Shown piece after piece: positions 9,730-18,320 of a stretch of DNA of 52,652 bases. Source of the DNA: Alphaproteobacteria bacterium (GTDB lineage: Bacteria > Pseudomonadota > Alphaproteobacteria > Rhizobiales > Beijerinckiaceae); the NCBI GenBank assembly GCA_016870035.1, contig VGCJ01000006.1, positions 1-52,652 on the forward strand, read 5' to 3'. Positions within the stretch are counted from its first letter, which is position 1, and every line of letters starts with the position of its first letter. Below the pieces are notes generated by a model. The model ran no database searches. It worked only from the letters and a program-made list of their open reading frames with translations, and was not told where the DNA came from. The translations under genes were made by a program, and so were the position numbers.

Positions 9730-10041
9730 ATGTCAACAGTAGAAAATGAAAAGATAGATCAAGAGGGTGCTCCTCAAGCCTCGGTACAAAATCTGAAGCT
9801 CCTCGAAAATATCGAGGTGAAACTCACTGTCGAAGTAGGCGGCACGAGGATCATCATTCGCGATCTCTTGAAATTGAATGAAGGCTCTATTGTAGAACTT
9901 GATCGCCTCGCCGGTGAACATCTCGATATTTTGGTGAATGGTACTTTGCTTGCCAAGGGTGAGATCGTTTTGATCGGTGAAAGCCTAGGTATTCGGTTCA
10001 CAGAAATCATCTCACCGGAACAAAGGTTGCGGAGTATCTAG
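9730..10041 (+). CDS. fliN: Flagellar motor switch protein FliN
   Basis: Small C-ring protein and docking site for FliH-FliI. The 103-aa product is mostly one SpoA domain: NIEVKLTVEVGGTRI, then LLKLNEGSIVELDRLAGEHLDILVNG and GESLGIRFTEIISPEQR. Short N-terminal leader of about 20 residues. The stop overlaps the GTG start of fliO (TAGTG). Confidence 0.95.
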   Translation: MSTVENEKIDQEGAPQASVQNLKLLENIEVKLTVEVGGTRIIIRDLLKLNEGSIVELDRLAGEHLDILVNGTLLAKGEIVLIGESLGIRFTEIISPEQRLRSI

Positions 10042-10310
10042 TGGCAAGCGTCACCTCCATCATCTCGGTTTTTGTTCTTCTCGGCGGCCTCGTGGCCGCC
10101 GCGATTCTGCTGAGACGTTATCGCGATCAATTGAATACCGCCTTCGTGAAGGGTCCTCTTTCGATCAAGAGTGTGGCTAATCTCGGCGATGGGTCTCGCG
10201 TCATATTGATCGAAGTCGATGGCCAGCAAGCGCTCTGTGGTGTTGGTCGCCACGGCGTTGGCGCCATCACACTTCTTCCCCGATCACCTCACCAAGGTGT
10301 ACCTTCATGA
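10041..10310 (+). CDS. fliO: Flagellar biosynthesis protein FliO
   Basis: Membrane protein that assists assembly of the FliP pore of the export gate. The 89-aa product has an N-terminal membrane helix (about residues 5-24) and a small cytoplasmic domain with IKSVANLGDGSRVILIEVDG and QALCGVGRHGVGAITLL, typical of the FliO/MopB family. The GTG start at 10041 shares a base with the fliN stop, and its stop overlaps the fliP ATG. Small, but within the range of the family. Confidence 0.87.
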   Translation: MASVTSIISVFVLLGGLVAAAILLRRYRDQLNTAFVKGPLSIKSVANLGDGSRVILIEVDGQQALCGVGRHGVGAITLLPRSPHQGVPS

Positions 10311-11080
10311 CGCGTCAAAGGATTACGCTGTCTCTTTTCGTTTTGGGCGGCGCTCTGGTGGTGGCCAGCGGCGCTTCTGCCGCGCAGTCTTCACTCTTTG
10401 ACCTGCCAGTTCTAAAACTTGAGAATTTGCCTGCCGGCGGCCAGTCACTCTCGCTCTCGTTGCAAACTTTGATCTTGATGTCAGCATTAACAATTCTGCC
10501 GTCAATGCTGCTTGTTACCACGAGCTTCACACGCATCATCATTACATTATCACTTTTACGTCTTGCGCTTGGTACACAACAAACGCCACCCAATCAGGTA
10601 CTTGTTGGTATTGCACTCTTTCTTACACTTTTCATCATGACACCCACATTTAAAGAAGCAAATGATGCCGCATTCCAACCCTACTCCGCAGGTCAAATCG
10701 GTATTGAAGAAGCAGGCGCGAGAACGGCCACCATAATGAAAGGCTTTATGCTGAAACAAACGCGGCAAAGCGATATCGCAATGATAGCCGAGTTACGTGG
10801 TGACGCCGGCTACCAATCAGCATCCGATGTGCCTTTTGTGGTGGCAGTTCCTGCTTTTCTCATTAGCGAATTGCGCACAGCATTTACGATTGGCTTTCTG
10901 CTTTTCTTGCCCTTTCTTGTTATCGATATTGTTGTTTCAAGCATTCTCATGTCGCTTGGCATGATGATGCTGTCCCCTATGCTTGTATCTCTTCCCTTTA
11001 AGCTTTTGATGTTTGTGATCGTTGATGGTTGGGCGCTGACCTTGAATTCACTCGTCGAAAGCTTCACACGCGGATTATAA
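10307..11080 (+). CDS. fliP: Flagellar export gate protein FliP
   Basis: Core pore subunit of the flagellar type III secretion gate. The 257-aa product has a cleavable-looking N-terminal signal sequence (to about residue 26, ASGASA), followed by four membrane helices and the family signatures LLVTTSFTRIIITLSLLR and a C-terminal helix pair ending KLLMFVIVDGW. Length and order (fliO-P-Q-R) are standard. ATG overlaps the fliO stop by four bases. Confidence 0.97.
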   Translation: MTRQRITLSLFVLGGALVVASGASAAQSSLFDLPVLKLENLPAGGQSLSLSLQTLILMSALTILPSMLLVTTSFTRIIITLSLLRLALGTQQTPPNQVLVGIALFLTLFIMTPTFKEANDAAFQPYSAGQIGIEEAGARTATIMKGFMLKQTRQSDIAMIAELRGDAGYQSASDVPFVVAVPAFLISELRTAFTIGFLLFLPFLVIDIVVSSILMSLGMMMLSPMLVSLPFKLLMFVIVDGWALTLNSLVESFTRGL

Positions 11081-11084
11081 TATT

Positions 11085-11354
11085 ATGGCATATGAACAGT
11101 TCATCGCTATCGGTCATGAGACGCTTCTGAGCACGGTTCTCACTGTAACTCCAGTGCTGCTTGCGGGTCTTGTGGTTGGCTTGATCATAGGCATATTTCA
11201 AGCTGCAACTTCAATTAATGAGGCAACTTTGGCCTTCGTGCCTAAACTCTTCATTGTCGGAATTGTACTTTTGCTTGCAGGCCCCTTCATGATGGCGACG
11301 ATCACAAGTTTTTTTCAAACCGTGTTCGCCGAAATTGGGCGTATAAACCGATGA
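11085..11354 (+). CDS. fliQ: Flagellar export gate protein FliQ
   Basis: Small two-helix export-gate subunit. The 89-aa product has helices at about residues 16-38 and 52-74 with the conserved LLAGLVVGLIIGIFQAATSI and EATLAFVPK segments. It sits between fliP and fliR, and its stop overlaps the fliR ATG. Confidence 0.96.
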   Translation: MAYEQFIAIGHETLLSTVLTVTPVLLAGLVVGLIIGIFQAATSINEATLAFVPKLFIVGIVLLLAGPFMMATITSFFQTVFAEIGRINR

Positions 11355-12142
11355 TCATCCTTGATAACGCGGCACTTCTCGACACTCTTGTTGCGTTTAT
11401 GCTCGTTTCTATTCGCATCTCTGCGATGATGCTCGCGGCACCAATCTTCTCCGCTTCAAGCGTTTCTATTCCTATTCGTATCGTAATCTCATTAGCAATT
11501 GGAGTGATGTTGGTTCAAGCTGTGGCAACGCCGAAAATTGATTTGCTGTCGCCAATTGGCGCTTTGGCGATTACCGGTGAAGTTATTGTTGGTGTAGCCA
11601 TCGGATTTATTTTCCAAATAGGTTTCGCCGCCGTCCAACTTGCCGGTGAACAAATCGCAACGTCAACAGGTTTAGGTTTCGCAGCGGTGGTTGATCCGCA
11701 AACCGGTACGCAATCTCCTGTCATCAGTCAGTTTTTGAGCATCATGATGCTCTTGTCATTTTTGACACTTGAAGGTCACCATATTTTATTGAAGCTTCTT
11801 GCCGCGAGTTATGATGCTCTGCCCATTGGAGCTGCCTTTTTCGGTGTAAACGCGCTGATCGGAATTTCCAAAGCAGGTGCATTGATTTTCACGGCAGGCA
11901 TGTTGGCCTGCTTGCCCATAATCGTTGCATTATTCCTCGTCACACTTGTGATTGGTATTTTGACACGCGTCGCCCCGCAAATGAATCTATTTTCAGTGGG
12001 TTTCGCGATATCAATTCTTGCAGGGCTTGCATTGATGCTTGTGGCCTTTCCCGGACTTACAGCGAGCATGGCAGGCATTCTTGATGACACAGCCAATCGC
12101 GCCCGAAACTTGATTCTCAACGGAGGAGCGCCTGATGGCTGA
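11351..12142 (+). CDS. fliR: Flagellar export gate protein FliR
   Basis: Export-gate subunit that completes the FliP5-FliR1 pore. The 263-aa product is strongly hydrophobic with about six membrane helices, and contains the family segment GFAAVVDPQTGTQSPVISQF (about residues 109-128). ATG overlaps the fliQ stop; the 3' end overlaps the flhB start by eight bases. Confidence 0.96.
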   Translation: MIILDNAALLDTLVAFMLVSIRISAMMLAAPIFSASSVSIPIRIVISLAIGVMLVQAVATPKIDLLSPIGALAITGEVIVGVAIGFIFQIGFAAVQLAGEQIATSTGLGFAAVVDPQTGTQSPVISQFLSIMMLLSFLTLEGHHILLKLLAASYDALPIGAAFFGVNALIGISKAGALIFTAGMLACLPIIVALFLVTLVIGILTRVAPQMNLFSVGFAISILAGLALMLVAFPGLTASMAGILDDTANRARNLILNGGAPDG

Positions 12143-13277
12143 GACCGACGAGGGTCAAGAACGCACAGAAGCCCCAACGGGCAGAAAACTCGAACGCGCG
12201 CTTGAAAAAGGCCAAATTCTGACTTCGAAAGAGTTGCTGATGCTCGCCGTTTTACTCGTCGGCGGGCTTCAGATTTTCATTGGTGGATATTATTATTTTA
12301 ATCAATTCCTTACGGCCTTTCGAAAAAGTCTTGATTTTTCTGATTTCTTACAACGCGATTTACCACTTCCTTTAGCCTTCGTAGCAGGCATTGCCGATAT
12401 CTCATTACCATTGATCTTTTTTACAATTCCGCTTGTGATTATTCTGATTACAACACAAATCGCTTTCGGCGGTTTCCATTTTGTGACTGCAAATATTGGT
12501 TTCAAATTTAACAAGCTCTCACCCTTGAAAGGTTTTAGCCGTATCTTCGGTATTGGCGGCCTGTTTGAGCTTGTGAAATCGATCGGAAAAACAATTTTGA
12601 TTGGAATTATAGGCGCTATTTATATTCTGTATCGCCTCCCGGAAGTGATGGCACTCGGACGTATGCCTTTTGAAACCGCATTGAGCCATGCGGGATACAT
12701 CTTGGCATCAACTCTGCTCGTTCTTATTTTCGCAAATCTTATTATCGCTGCGGGTGATGCGCTTTATCAATGGTACCGTCACCAGCAAAGTCTAATGATG
12801 ACGAAGCAGGAAGTGAAAGACGAAATGAAGGAGACCGATGGATCTCCAGAAATCAAGAGCCGAATTCAAAAATTGCAACGCGAGGCAGCTGAAAGAGGCT
12901 CAGTCGCCAATATTAACCAAGCCCAGGTGATTATCACCAATCCACAACATTTTGCGGTTGGTTTACGTTATGATTTTGTGAAAGGGACCGCTCCGAAAGT
13001 CGTTGTCAAAGGCTCGGACGCCATCGCCAAAATGATCCGTGAAAAGGCGGTTGAGAAAAAGATGCCGGTACTCGAATATCCGATGCTCGCCCGCGCCATC
13101 TATTTCACGTCCGAAATTGGCGGCGAAATTCATACGGAGCTTTATCGTGCGGTCGCGACCGTATTGAGCTTTGTGTTCCATGCCGGCGCTGAAGGCGAAA
13201 AGCCAGATATTGAGGTACCAAAAGAACTTCAATTTGATATGACCGGCCGACTAATGGAGCGTCGCCGTGTCGCATAA
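12135..13277 (+). CDS. flhB: Flagellar export switch protein FlhB
   Basis: Export-gate component whose self-cleaving cytoplasmic domain switches export from rod/hook to filament substrates together with FliK. The 380-aa product begins with the usual DEGQERTEAPTGRKLERALE, has four membrane helices (about residues 30-210), and a C-terminal cytoplasmic domain. The autocleavage motif, normally N-P-T-H, reads N269-P270-Q271-H272 here; the scissile Asn-Pro is kept and only Thr differs. The last 11 bases overlap the next gene. Confidence 0.96.
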   Translation: MAETDEGQERTEAPTGRKLERALEKGQILTSKELLMLAVLLVGGLQIFIGGYYYFNQFLTAFRKSLDFSDFLQRDLPLPLAFVAGIADISLPLIFFTIPLVIILITTQIAFGGFHFVTANIGFKFNKLSPLKGFSRIFGIGGLFELVKSIGKTILIGIIGAIYILYRLPEVMALGRMPFETALSHAGYILASTLLVLIFANLIIAAGDALYQWYRHQQSLMMTKQEVKDEMKETDGSPEIKSRIQKLQREAAERGSVANINQAQVIITNPQHFAVGLRYDFVKGTAPKVVVKGSDAIAKMIREKAVEKKMPVLEYPMLARAIYFTSEIGGEIHTELYRAVATVLSFVFHAGAEGEKPDIEVPKELQFDMTGRLMERRRVA

Positions 13278-13488
13278 GGTTGACCCAGCCTCCTCTGAAA
13301 TGTCATGCCATGGATGCTTTAATTTCTATGTGACACATCAACCAACCTGGCCATATGGCTGTCGGGCATTTGGTATGCGCTCGCGGCAGCACCCGGCACG
13401 AGATGTGCTAGTCAATTCGGGAAAACCATGTCGCATGCGCCAAAGTCAGCCGGTCAAAGAATTTTCGCTTAAGGATGTCCCATCATGA
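13267..13488 (+). CDS. Small Cys-rich protein overlapping flhB, function unknown
   Basis: A 73-aa product starting at GTG 13267 inside the flhB end. The core has four cysteines in the pattern C-x2-C ... GCRAFG ... SGKPC, with FNFYVTHQPTWPYGCRAFG between, which suggests a small metal-binding fold. I recall similar small proteins beside flagellar genes in other proteobacteria, without an established role. The overlaps at both ends (with flhB and with the next ATG at 13485) argue that it is a real, co-translated gene. The function is not known to me. Confidence 0.7.
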   Translation: MSHKVDPASSEMSCHGCFNFYVTHQPTWPYGCRAFGMRSRQHPARDVLVNSGKPCRMRQSQPVKEFSLKDVPS

Positions 13489-14372
13489 GTAAAAAGCCCG
13501 AAAAAGCCGCTCCCAAGGCCGAAGTAAAAGCCGCCGCTCCTGTCGAAGCGCATACGGACGATCAACACGCCGCGGACGCTTCGTCGGAAGCGGGCGAAGG
13601 CGCTGATCAGGAGAAAGTCAAAGCAAAAGCGGCGGGCAAAGACGACACAAAAGCAAAAGCACCCTCGATTGAGGAAGCTATTCAGATTGCGCTTGCCACA
13701 GCAGAGACAACTGCCGAAGCCAGTAAAGATGTAAATAAAATCAAGAAGCAAGTTGCGGAACTTGTTGCTGGAGCGTCACGCTCGAACAAATTATTGATTT
13801 CGACTGGTGTTATCTTTCTTTTCATGGCGTCTATTGCCCTTGGCATCTCAGTCGCCTTCTATTTCAAGGCCATGAACCGCTTTGATTCCATGACCAATGT
13901 GAACCGTGATGCTTTGATGGCTTTCGCCGAGGAAGTGAACGCCTTCACGACAGCGGCATCGCGGGTTGAGAAGGCTGCAAGCGAATCGGAGAAGCGCCTT
14001 GCCGCTCTGATGGCACAACAAGAAGAAATCAAGGCGCTCATGCAGGGTGACCTCGCAAATCAACAAGCAATTCAAGGCAAAATCGCCGAAAATTCGGAGG
14101 CGATGAACAATCTGCAAGAAGCCACACGCAAAATCATCGAGGATTTGGTTGCGTCTAATAAACTTGTAGTCGCCCAGATCGCTGATGCGATAAGGGAACA
14201 AATCAAAGCGATGGAAGCCTCAAATCCAAAGATTGACCTTGCAAAACAGATCGAGGAAATTGTAAAAAAACAACAGGCAGAGGCTACGCGCATAGCAGCC
14301 ATCGAGGCGCAAAAGGCGGCCCGAAACCGGAAAGCGGCACCACAACCCGATATCACCATCAGATATCCGTAA
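13485..14372 (+). CDS. Membrane-anchored coiled-coil protein, function unknown
   Basis: Unrecognised 295-aa protein. The first 65 residues are Lys/Ala/Glu-rich and likely disordered, a helical segment follows, then one transmembrane helix at about 104-126 (LLISTGVIFLFMASIALGIS), then a long coiled-coil of about 140 residues rich in Glu, Gln and Ala, and a basic/Pro tail. The predicted shape is a cytoplasmic tail with a periplasmic rod, or the reverse. ATGA overlap with the gene before it places it in the fli operon. A role at the basal body or stator is only an inference from position. Confidence 0.8.
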   Translation: MSKKPEKAAPKAEVKAAAPVEAHTDDQHAADASSEAGEGADQEKVKAKAAGKDDTKAKAPSIEEAIQIALATAETTAEASKDVNKIKKQVAELVAGASRSNKLLISTGVIFLFMASIALGISVAFYFKAMNRFDSMTNVNRDALMAFAEEVNAFTTAASRVEKAASESEKRLAALMAQQEEIKALMQGDLANQQAIQGKIAENSEAMNNLQEATRKIIEDLVASNKLVVAQIADAIREQIKAMEASNPKIDLAKQIEEIVKKQQAEATRIAAIEAQKAARNRKAAPQPDITIRYP

Positions 14373-14400
14373 TTACGGATTAAGTGAGAGCCAGAGTTTC

Positions 14401-15069
14401 ATGGCCAAAGAAACTTTTTCCGGCACTGCGGTTCGCGTAACCGAGGTCGAAAAACTCTCTCCCGGCGACAAACTCGGTTTGTTACCGAGCGATATTCTTC
14501 TGAAAATCGGCAAACGTGAACCACTCGAAGCTTTAGAAATGCCAAGCATTCTTGAAGAAATCGGCGCCGAAAAAGAGTGGATCACGGTTTTGCGTGACAA
14601 GATCATTTTCAAAGTTGCAACTAAGGGCGGGGCCACGGGGATCACGCTCGAACCATTTCCCTTGCAAGAAGAGGTTAACCTCGAAGTGAAAGGTTTTTGG
14701 ACACCGTTCTATTCCGCAATAAGACTTGAAGATTCACTTCTTTTGCTGCCCGAACGCATCTCAGCTCTGTGGCTTCCTTTCCCGATCATTGCCTATGGAT
14801 ATTTCCGGCTTTGGCAAATGATGGGCGCAACAATTTTCATGTATGGGCTCGGTTACGCCACAAGCACTTTGGGCTTTATTGTTGTTTACATTGCGAGCAT
14901 TATTATATTGGCAATGGGTGGGCCAAAATTTCTCCGCGACACGGCAGTAAAAGACGGTTTTCTACCACGCGCCCGAATAGCGCTTGCTGATTTGGATGAT
15001 GCCGCTAAATTAGAAATGACAACAGGCGCAATTCTTCGCCTTGATCGCGATAAGAACAAAAAGCGCTAA
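14401..15069 (+). CDS. PDZ-like membrane protein, function unknown
   Basis: 222-aa protein with no family I can name with certainty. The N-terminal 40 residues read like a PDZ-type loop (GTAVRVTEVEKLSPGDKLGL, then LPSDILLKIG), followed by a beta-rich stretch to about residue 90 and two membrane helices at about 120-140 and 150-182. The C-terminal 40 residues are charged. It follows the coiled-coil gene by 28 bases and is the last gene of the operon before the convergent minus-strand operon. Confidence 0.78.
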   Translation: MAKETFSGTAVRVTEVEKLSPGDKLGLLPSDILLKIGKREPLEALEMPSILEEIGAEKEWITVLRDKIIFKVATKGGATGITLEPFPLQEEVNLEVKGFWTPFYSAIRLEDSLLLLPERISALWLPFPIIAYGYFRLWQMMGATIFMYGLGYATSTLGFIVVYIASIIILAMGGPKFLRDTAVKDGFLPRARIALADLDDAAKLEMTTGAILRLDRDKNKKR

Positions 15070-15081
15070 TACCGTTTAAAT

Positions 15082-15495
15082 TTAACGCCGTCCATGAAGT
15101 GAAATGATTGATTCAACGGCGTGAACAGGCAATCCGGTCTTGGCAACAATCAGATCGCTTGACACCCCTTCACGCGCCAAACGAATGGCAGCATCAACCG
15201 ACTCGGGATTCTCACGAGGACTTTGTCCAGCGCCCCGAAAGACAATTTCAAGCGATTTGATTTCTGCCTGAACTTTACGGATCGCATCCGTGAATGAGCT
15301 TTCAAGCGTGATGCTTGAACGGACGGTGTTCGAGTCCAATCCGCCCATCTGATCGGAGAGTTTTTCAAGGCGAGCTTCAAGCGCCAGTTGAGCCTTACGA
15401 TGACGAAGTTCGAAAAAAATAAGTGCAGCCAGAACAGGGCCCGCACCAAACAGAACAATAAGAACAACGAACAAGAACCAATCAGACGCAACCAT
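15082..15495 (-). CDS. DUF2802-like membrane protein
   Basis: 137-aa protein: a membrane helix at about residues 6-28 (FLFVVLIVLFGAGPVLAALI), a coiled-coil (about 30-80), and a C-terminal helix-turn-helix-like segment, DAAIRLAREGVSSDLIVAKT then GLPVHAVESIISLHGRR. That tail resembles DUF2802, a family often found beside flagellar genes. Function unknown. It is the last gene of the minus-strand flgP operon. Confidence 0.72.
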   Translation of the reverse strand: MVASDWFLFVVLIVLFGAGPVLAALIFFELRHRKAQLALEARLEKLSDQMGGLDSNTVRSSITLESSFTDAIRKVQAEIKSLEIVFRGAGQSPRENPESVDAAIRLAREGVSSDLIVAKTGLPVHAVESIISLHGRR

Positions 15496-15541
15496 GGAAA
15501 ACTTTCACGCCGAAAACACACACCACACAATAGATGTCCGG

Positions 15542-15856
15542 TCAGGCTTGATAGGTCACAAGGCCCGGACGATGTTTCGGCTTGCGCCGAACAGGAACAC
15601 TATCCTTGGAAGCCATCCGGTCGGCAAGCAATTTCTCGAGTTTGATTGTCATTTCATGAATGCGGACAACGGCGGCATGATCTTCCGGCGAGCCGGGCAC
15701 TCGCCCGATGAACCCCGACATTTCCGCATGGAGATCAATAGTAAGGTTCTCGATTGCGGGGCGATTCTCATCAATGATTGACCGTTCGATCGCAGTCAAA
15801 ATTTCAGCAGTCCGGCCCACGGCGTCAAGAAAGCCCGTATCGGTCACTTGTTCCAC
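15542..15856 (-). CDS. Small helical protein in the flgA operon, function unknown
   Basis: 104-aa product from a GTG at 15856, with an aggat element about nine bases upstream. Mostly helical for the first 80 residues (AVGRTAEILTAIERSIIDEN, MTIKLEKLLADRMASK), with a basic tail (PVRRKPKHRPG). Size and position after flgA recall the FlgN chaperone, but I cannot see convincing FlgN conservation, so no name is given. Confidence 0.65.
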   Translation of the reverse strand: MEQVTDTGFLDAVGRTAEILTAIERSIIDENRPAIENLTIDLHAEMSGFIGRVPGSPEDHAAVVRIHEMTIKLEKLLADRMASKDSVPVRRKPKHRPGLVTYQA

Positions 15857-15871
15857 AACACAAATCCTGAC

Positions 15872-16612
15872 TCAACGAATAATCACTGTACCACTTTGGG
15901 CAACACGACCGGACAGAATAATTCCGCTTCTTATATTGCGGACCGAAACCAGATCGCCTTCGAAACCGTCTTCTTCGGCCCGACCGGTCGCTGAAATAGA
16001 AAATCCATCACCTTCCGCAACCAATTTAACGGCTTCGCCTTTCATTATGGTTGGAGCCCGCGCGACATTACGCGTTGTCAAAACATTACCCGGTTGCAAC
16101 GCACTTATCAAACGTAAACCCACCGCTTCTTGGACACCTCTCATCAAGGCGCCACCTGGGGGTTGTGAGGTTAAACGTTCCTCGAGCATATCGCTCCTCA
16201 AAATTGTACCCGCGGCTAAAGCAAGGCGCGGCACAACAATTGACCATTGTTTGATTGGACCACCAGCTGTTACCGAACGCGGCACAGTCGCCGTCGCCGG
16301 CGTATCGACGCCATCAACGCGAAGAGTAAAGCTCCAAGATTTTGGCGAGGCACACGACACGTCAAGACTTGAACTATAGGTGCTGCGTGGCTGCACATCT
16401 GGCTTCACCGAACACGCGGATATCTTCATCCGATCATCAAGAGGTCCGATGCGCGCGTCTGGCGGAAGCGTGCGGCCACTGGCTTCAAAATAGGCTCGAA
16501 TGACTTCTTTTAAATCTTCTGCATTCCAGCTTGCATCGTCAGCATTTGCGTGAGACATAATACCAAGGGCCATCATAATACTGACAATGAGAGTGCAAAA
16601 CGGCATTTTCAT
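15872..16612 (-). CDS. flgA: Flagellar P-ring assembly chaperone FlgA
   Basis: Periplasmic chaperone for P-ring formation. The 246-aa product has a signal sequence (to about residue 24, ending SHANA) and a C-terminal SAF-type domain with APTIMKGEAVKLVAEGDGFS and a terminal GDLVSVRNIRSGIILSGRV, as in FlgA. The ATG at 16612 overlaps the upstream flgT-like stop (ATGA). The P-ring gene flgI it serves is in another operon at 33720. Confidence 0.92.
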   Translation of the reverse strand: MKMPFCTLIVSIMMALGIMSHANADDASWNAEDLKEVIRAYFEASGRTLPPDARIGPLDDRMKISACSVKPDVQPRSTYSSSLDVSCASPKSWSFTLRVDGVDTPATATVPRSVTAGGPIKQWSIVVPRLALAAGTILRSDMLEERLTSQPPGGALMRGVQEAVGLRLISALQPGNVLTTRNVARAPTIMKGEAVKLVAEGDGFSISATGRAEEDGFEGDLVSVRNIRSGIILSGRVAQSGTVIIR

Positions 16613-17721
16613 TGTAATAACACCGCAATAGAATTCGCTTGGATTATGGGTTTGGGTTTCATCAAACGTGCAACAGACTGATTGGCGCCAGCAGATTCAA
16701 CACGAATAATCTGCCAAGAATTTTTTGTTTCTGAAGGAAGCTCGACCAAGAAATAGTCGCCCGGCTTCACGCCATTAGAAGTGCCCGCTGAAAGTGTTGC
16801 CCTATTACCGGAGACGGATGTAACAACCGCGCGCACGTTATCACACCCCACATGATCCGCGACACGCGCCGCTACTTCTTGCCAAAGATCATCAAAACTG
16901 CCAGTTATATTTGGGGGTAATAAAATATTTGTACCCCATACCCGGGACTCAAGCGGCACTTGTGCGCGCTCGACAATGCGCTCGCGCACAGCTCCGGTCA
17001 TCGTATCAACAATCTGCAGATCCGCAGTCACGTCGATCGCCGTTTCAGTAACGAATTGATTGCTCATTCGCGTGCGCTCAAGCTTCACAATGCCATCAAG
17101 ACGCAACACACCGGGCGTAGGACGATAATTTTCAACAATCGCCAAATACCCGAGATTTTGTTTCACCGCTTTCGCGCTACGGGTCACGGGGTTAAAACGA
17201 CGATCATCTACTGCGCGCAAAGAGGGCTCTTCATTCAAAACTGAAAATAGACGTTCGACACCTTCACGACCTTGTCGCTCAACGCGTCCGGTCAAACCTG
17301 GCGCTACACGAATATCAATGGCACCAATCGCTACGTCTGATTTTTTGGAAGAGCCGCATTCGCCTTCTTCCGTATTGGCAAGTGCATTGATAGTGACAAC
17401 GAAATGATCCCCTTCACGACGCTCATCGAGAACTTGATAACCCTTCAATTGACCTGAGACGATGATACCACTTTCTTCTCGGAGTGCTCCAGCGTCTGAA
17501 ACCATCGTCGAACCACGCACAGACATACGCACCTGACCGGCAGCATCATAAAGCGCCTCTGCCAGCGCAGATTTGCGCGCGCCCGCCAAATCGCCATTGG
17601 CAATGGCGGCGCGTCCAACAGCATGGACAAGCCGCGTACCTGCCATCACTTGATTAAGTGTCAGGAGAGCGAAGGCCGCGCTGAAGATAATAATACTAAT
17701 GCACCGCATTATGAAGTTCAC
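16609..17721 (-). CDS. flgT: FlgT-like outer basal-body (H-ring) protein
   Basis: In Vibrio, FlgT is a periplasmic protein of the H ring that surrounds the LP ring and helps anchor stators. This 370-aa product has a signal sequence (ending near residue 27, NQVMAG), an N-terminal domain with VHAVGRAAIANGDLAGARKS and ALAEALYDAAGQVRM, a middle domain around residues 130-260, and a C-terminal domain that includes GTSNGVKPGDYFLVELP. This three-part layout fits the FlgT family. GTG 17721 overlaps the flgP stop (GTGA); ATG 17709 is an alternative. The name is at family level. Confidence 0.75.
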   Translation of the reverse strand: MNFIMRCISIIIFSAAFALLTLNQVMAGTRLVHAVGRAAIANGDLAGARKSALAEALYDAAGQVRMSVRGSTMVSDAGALREESGIIVSGQLKGYQVLDERREGDHFVVTINALANTEEGECGSSKKSDVAIGAIDIRVAPGLTGRVERQGREGVERLFSVLNEEPSLRAVDDRRFNPVTRSAKAVKQNLGYLAIVENYRPTPGVLRLDGIVKLERTRMSNQFVTETAIDVTADLQIVDTMTGAVRERIVERAQVPLESRVWGTNILLPPNITGSFDDLWQEVAARVADHVGCDNVRAVVTSVSGNRATLSAGTSNGVKPGDYFLVELPSETKNSWQIIRVESAGANQSVARLMKPKPIIQANSIAVLLQ

Positions 17722-18197
17722 TTATATTTAGGGGCGCCCTGCGCCACCATTGCGGCAGCATCCGACGCATCGATTTCCAAAATTGTTTCGTAGATGTCAC
17801 TCTTGATCGGTCCGATTGATACTGTGCGCGCGCTGCGCACGATGCCGGCGACCGAGCCGCGCAACGTATCGGCCTGCATCACGCCTTCTGAGAGAGACGC
17901 ATAGGAATTCAGATCAAGGCCATAAATCTTCTCGGCTAGTTCGCGCATCGCCATCAAGCGTGAGGCACGGATTGCCATCAATTGCTTTTGCACCCGAGTG
18001 CGGCCGGGCTGGATGGAAATGGCTGCATAACCGATGCCCCGAATGGCGCCCGTCTCAACCGGAGCCGCCTTAGCTAAGTTCGCTGCAGCCGGCGTTGCCG
18101 CCGCCAACTTTGTTTTATCAGTGGCGGTCGCACAGCCAGAGAGCAAAGCGCCTGAGAAAGCGAGGGTGGTAAAAAGAGCAAGATGAGAGAGTTTCAC
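17718..18197 (-). CDS. flgP: FlgP-like outer-membrane lipoprotein (LPP20 family)
   Basis: FlgP is a lipoprotein forming a collar or disk under the outer membrane around the flagellar motor in Vibrio and Campylobacter. I start it at GTG 18197, which has an aaggat element about ten bases upstream; an in-frame extension to 18326 gives no signal sequence at its start. The 159-aa product then has a short hydrophobic signal with lipobox L-S-G-C and Cys22, and an LPP20-type domain (IRGIGYAAISIQPGRTRVQK, LMAMRELAEKIYGLDL). First gene of the minus-strand operon, divergent from flhA. Confidence 0.77.
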   Translation of the reverse strand: MKLSHLALFTTLAFSGALLSGCATATDKTKLAAATPAAANLAKAAPVETGAIRGIGYAAISIQPGRTRVQKQLMAIRASRLMAMRELAEKIYGLDLNSYASLSEGVMQADTLRGSVAGIVRSARTVSIGPIKSDIYETILEIDASDAAAMVAQGAPKYK

Positions 18198-18275
18198 AGC
18201 GGTACATCCTTTGCAGGCTTCAGAATCACGCTCAAGGCGTAACCTCTGCATCGAGAAATAGGTCAAAATCCTTTC

Positions 18276-18291
18276 AGCAAATTCCATGCCG
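18276..18291 (-). promoter_or_regulatory. Sigma-54 promoter for the flgP-flgT-flgA operon
   Basis: On the minus strand this reads CGGCATGGAATTTGCT, one base off the TGGCAYR-N4-TTGCW form, with GG and GC the correct distance apart. It gives a leader of roughly 70 bases to the flgP GTG. Confidence 0.65.
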
Positions 18292-18320
18292 ACTGCGCTG
18301 CGATACAAAATTTTTCCCGC

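Noticed and set aside
13376-13395. TGGTATGCGC-type sequence resembling a sigma-54 -24 box
   Set aside because: The -12 half (TTGC) is absent at the required spacing and the site is inside a gene.
15070-15081. Palindromic TTTAAATTTAA between the two convergent operons
   Set aside because: Too short and with no GC stem; not supportable as a terminator.
15708-16379. 223-aa plus-strand open frame opposite flgA
   Set aside because: Antisense to a clear FlgA gene with signal and SAF-type domain; no promoter or ribosome site.
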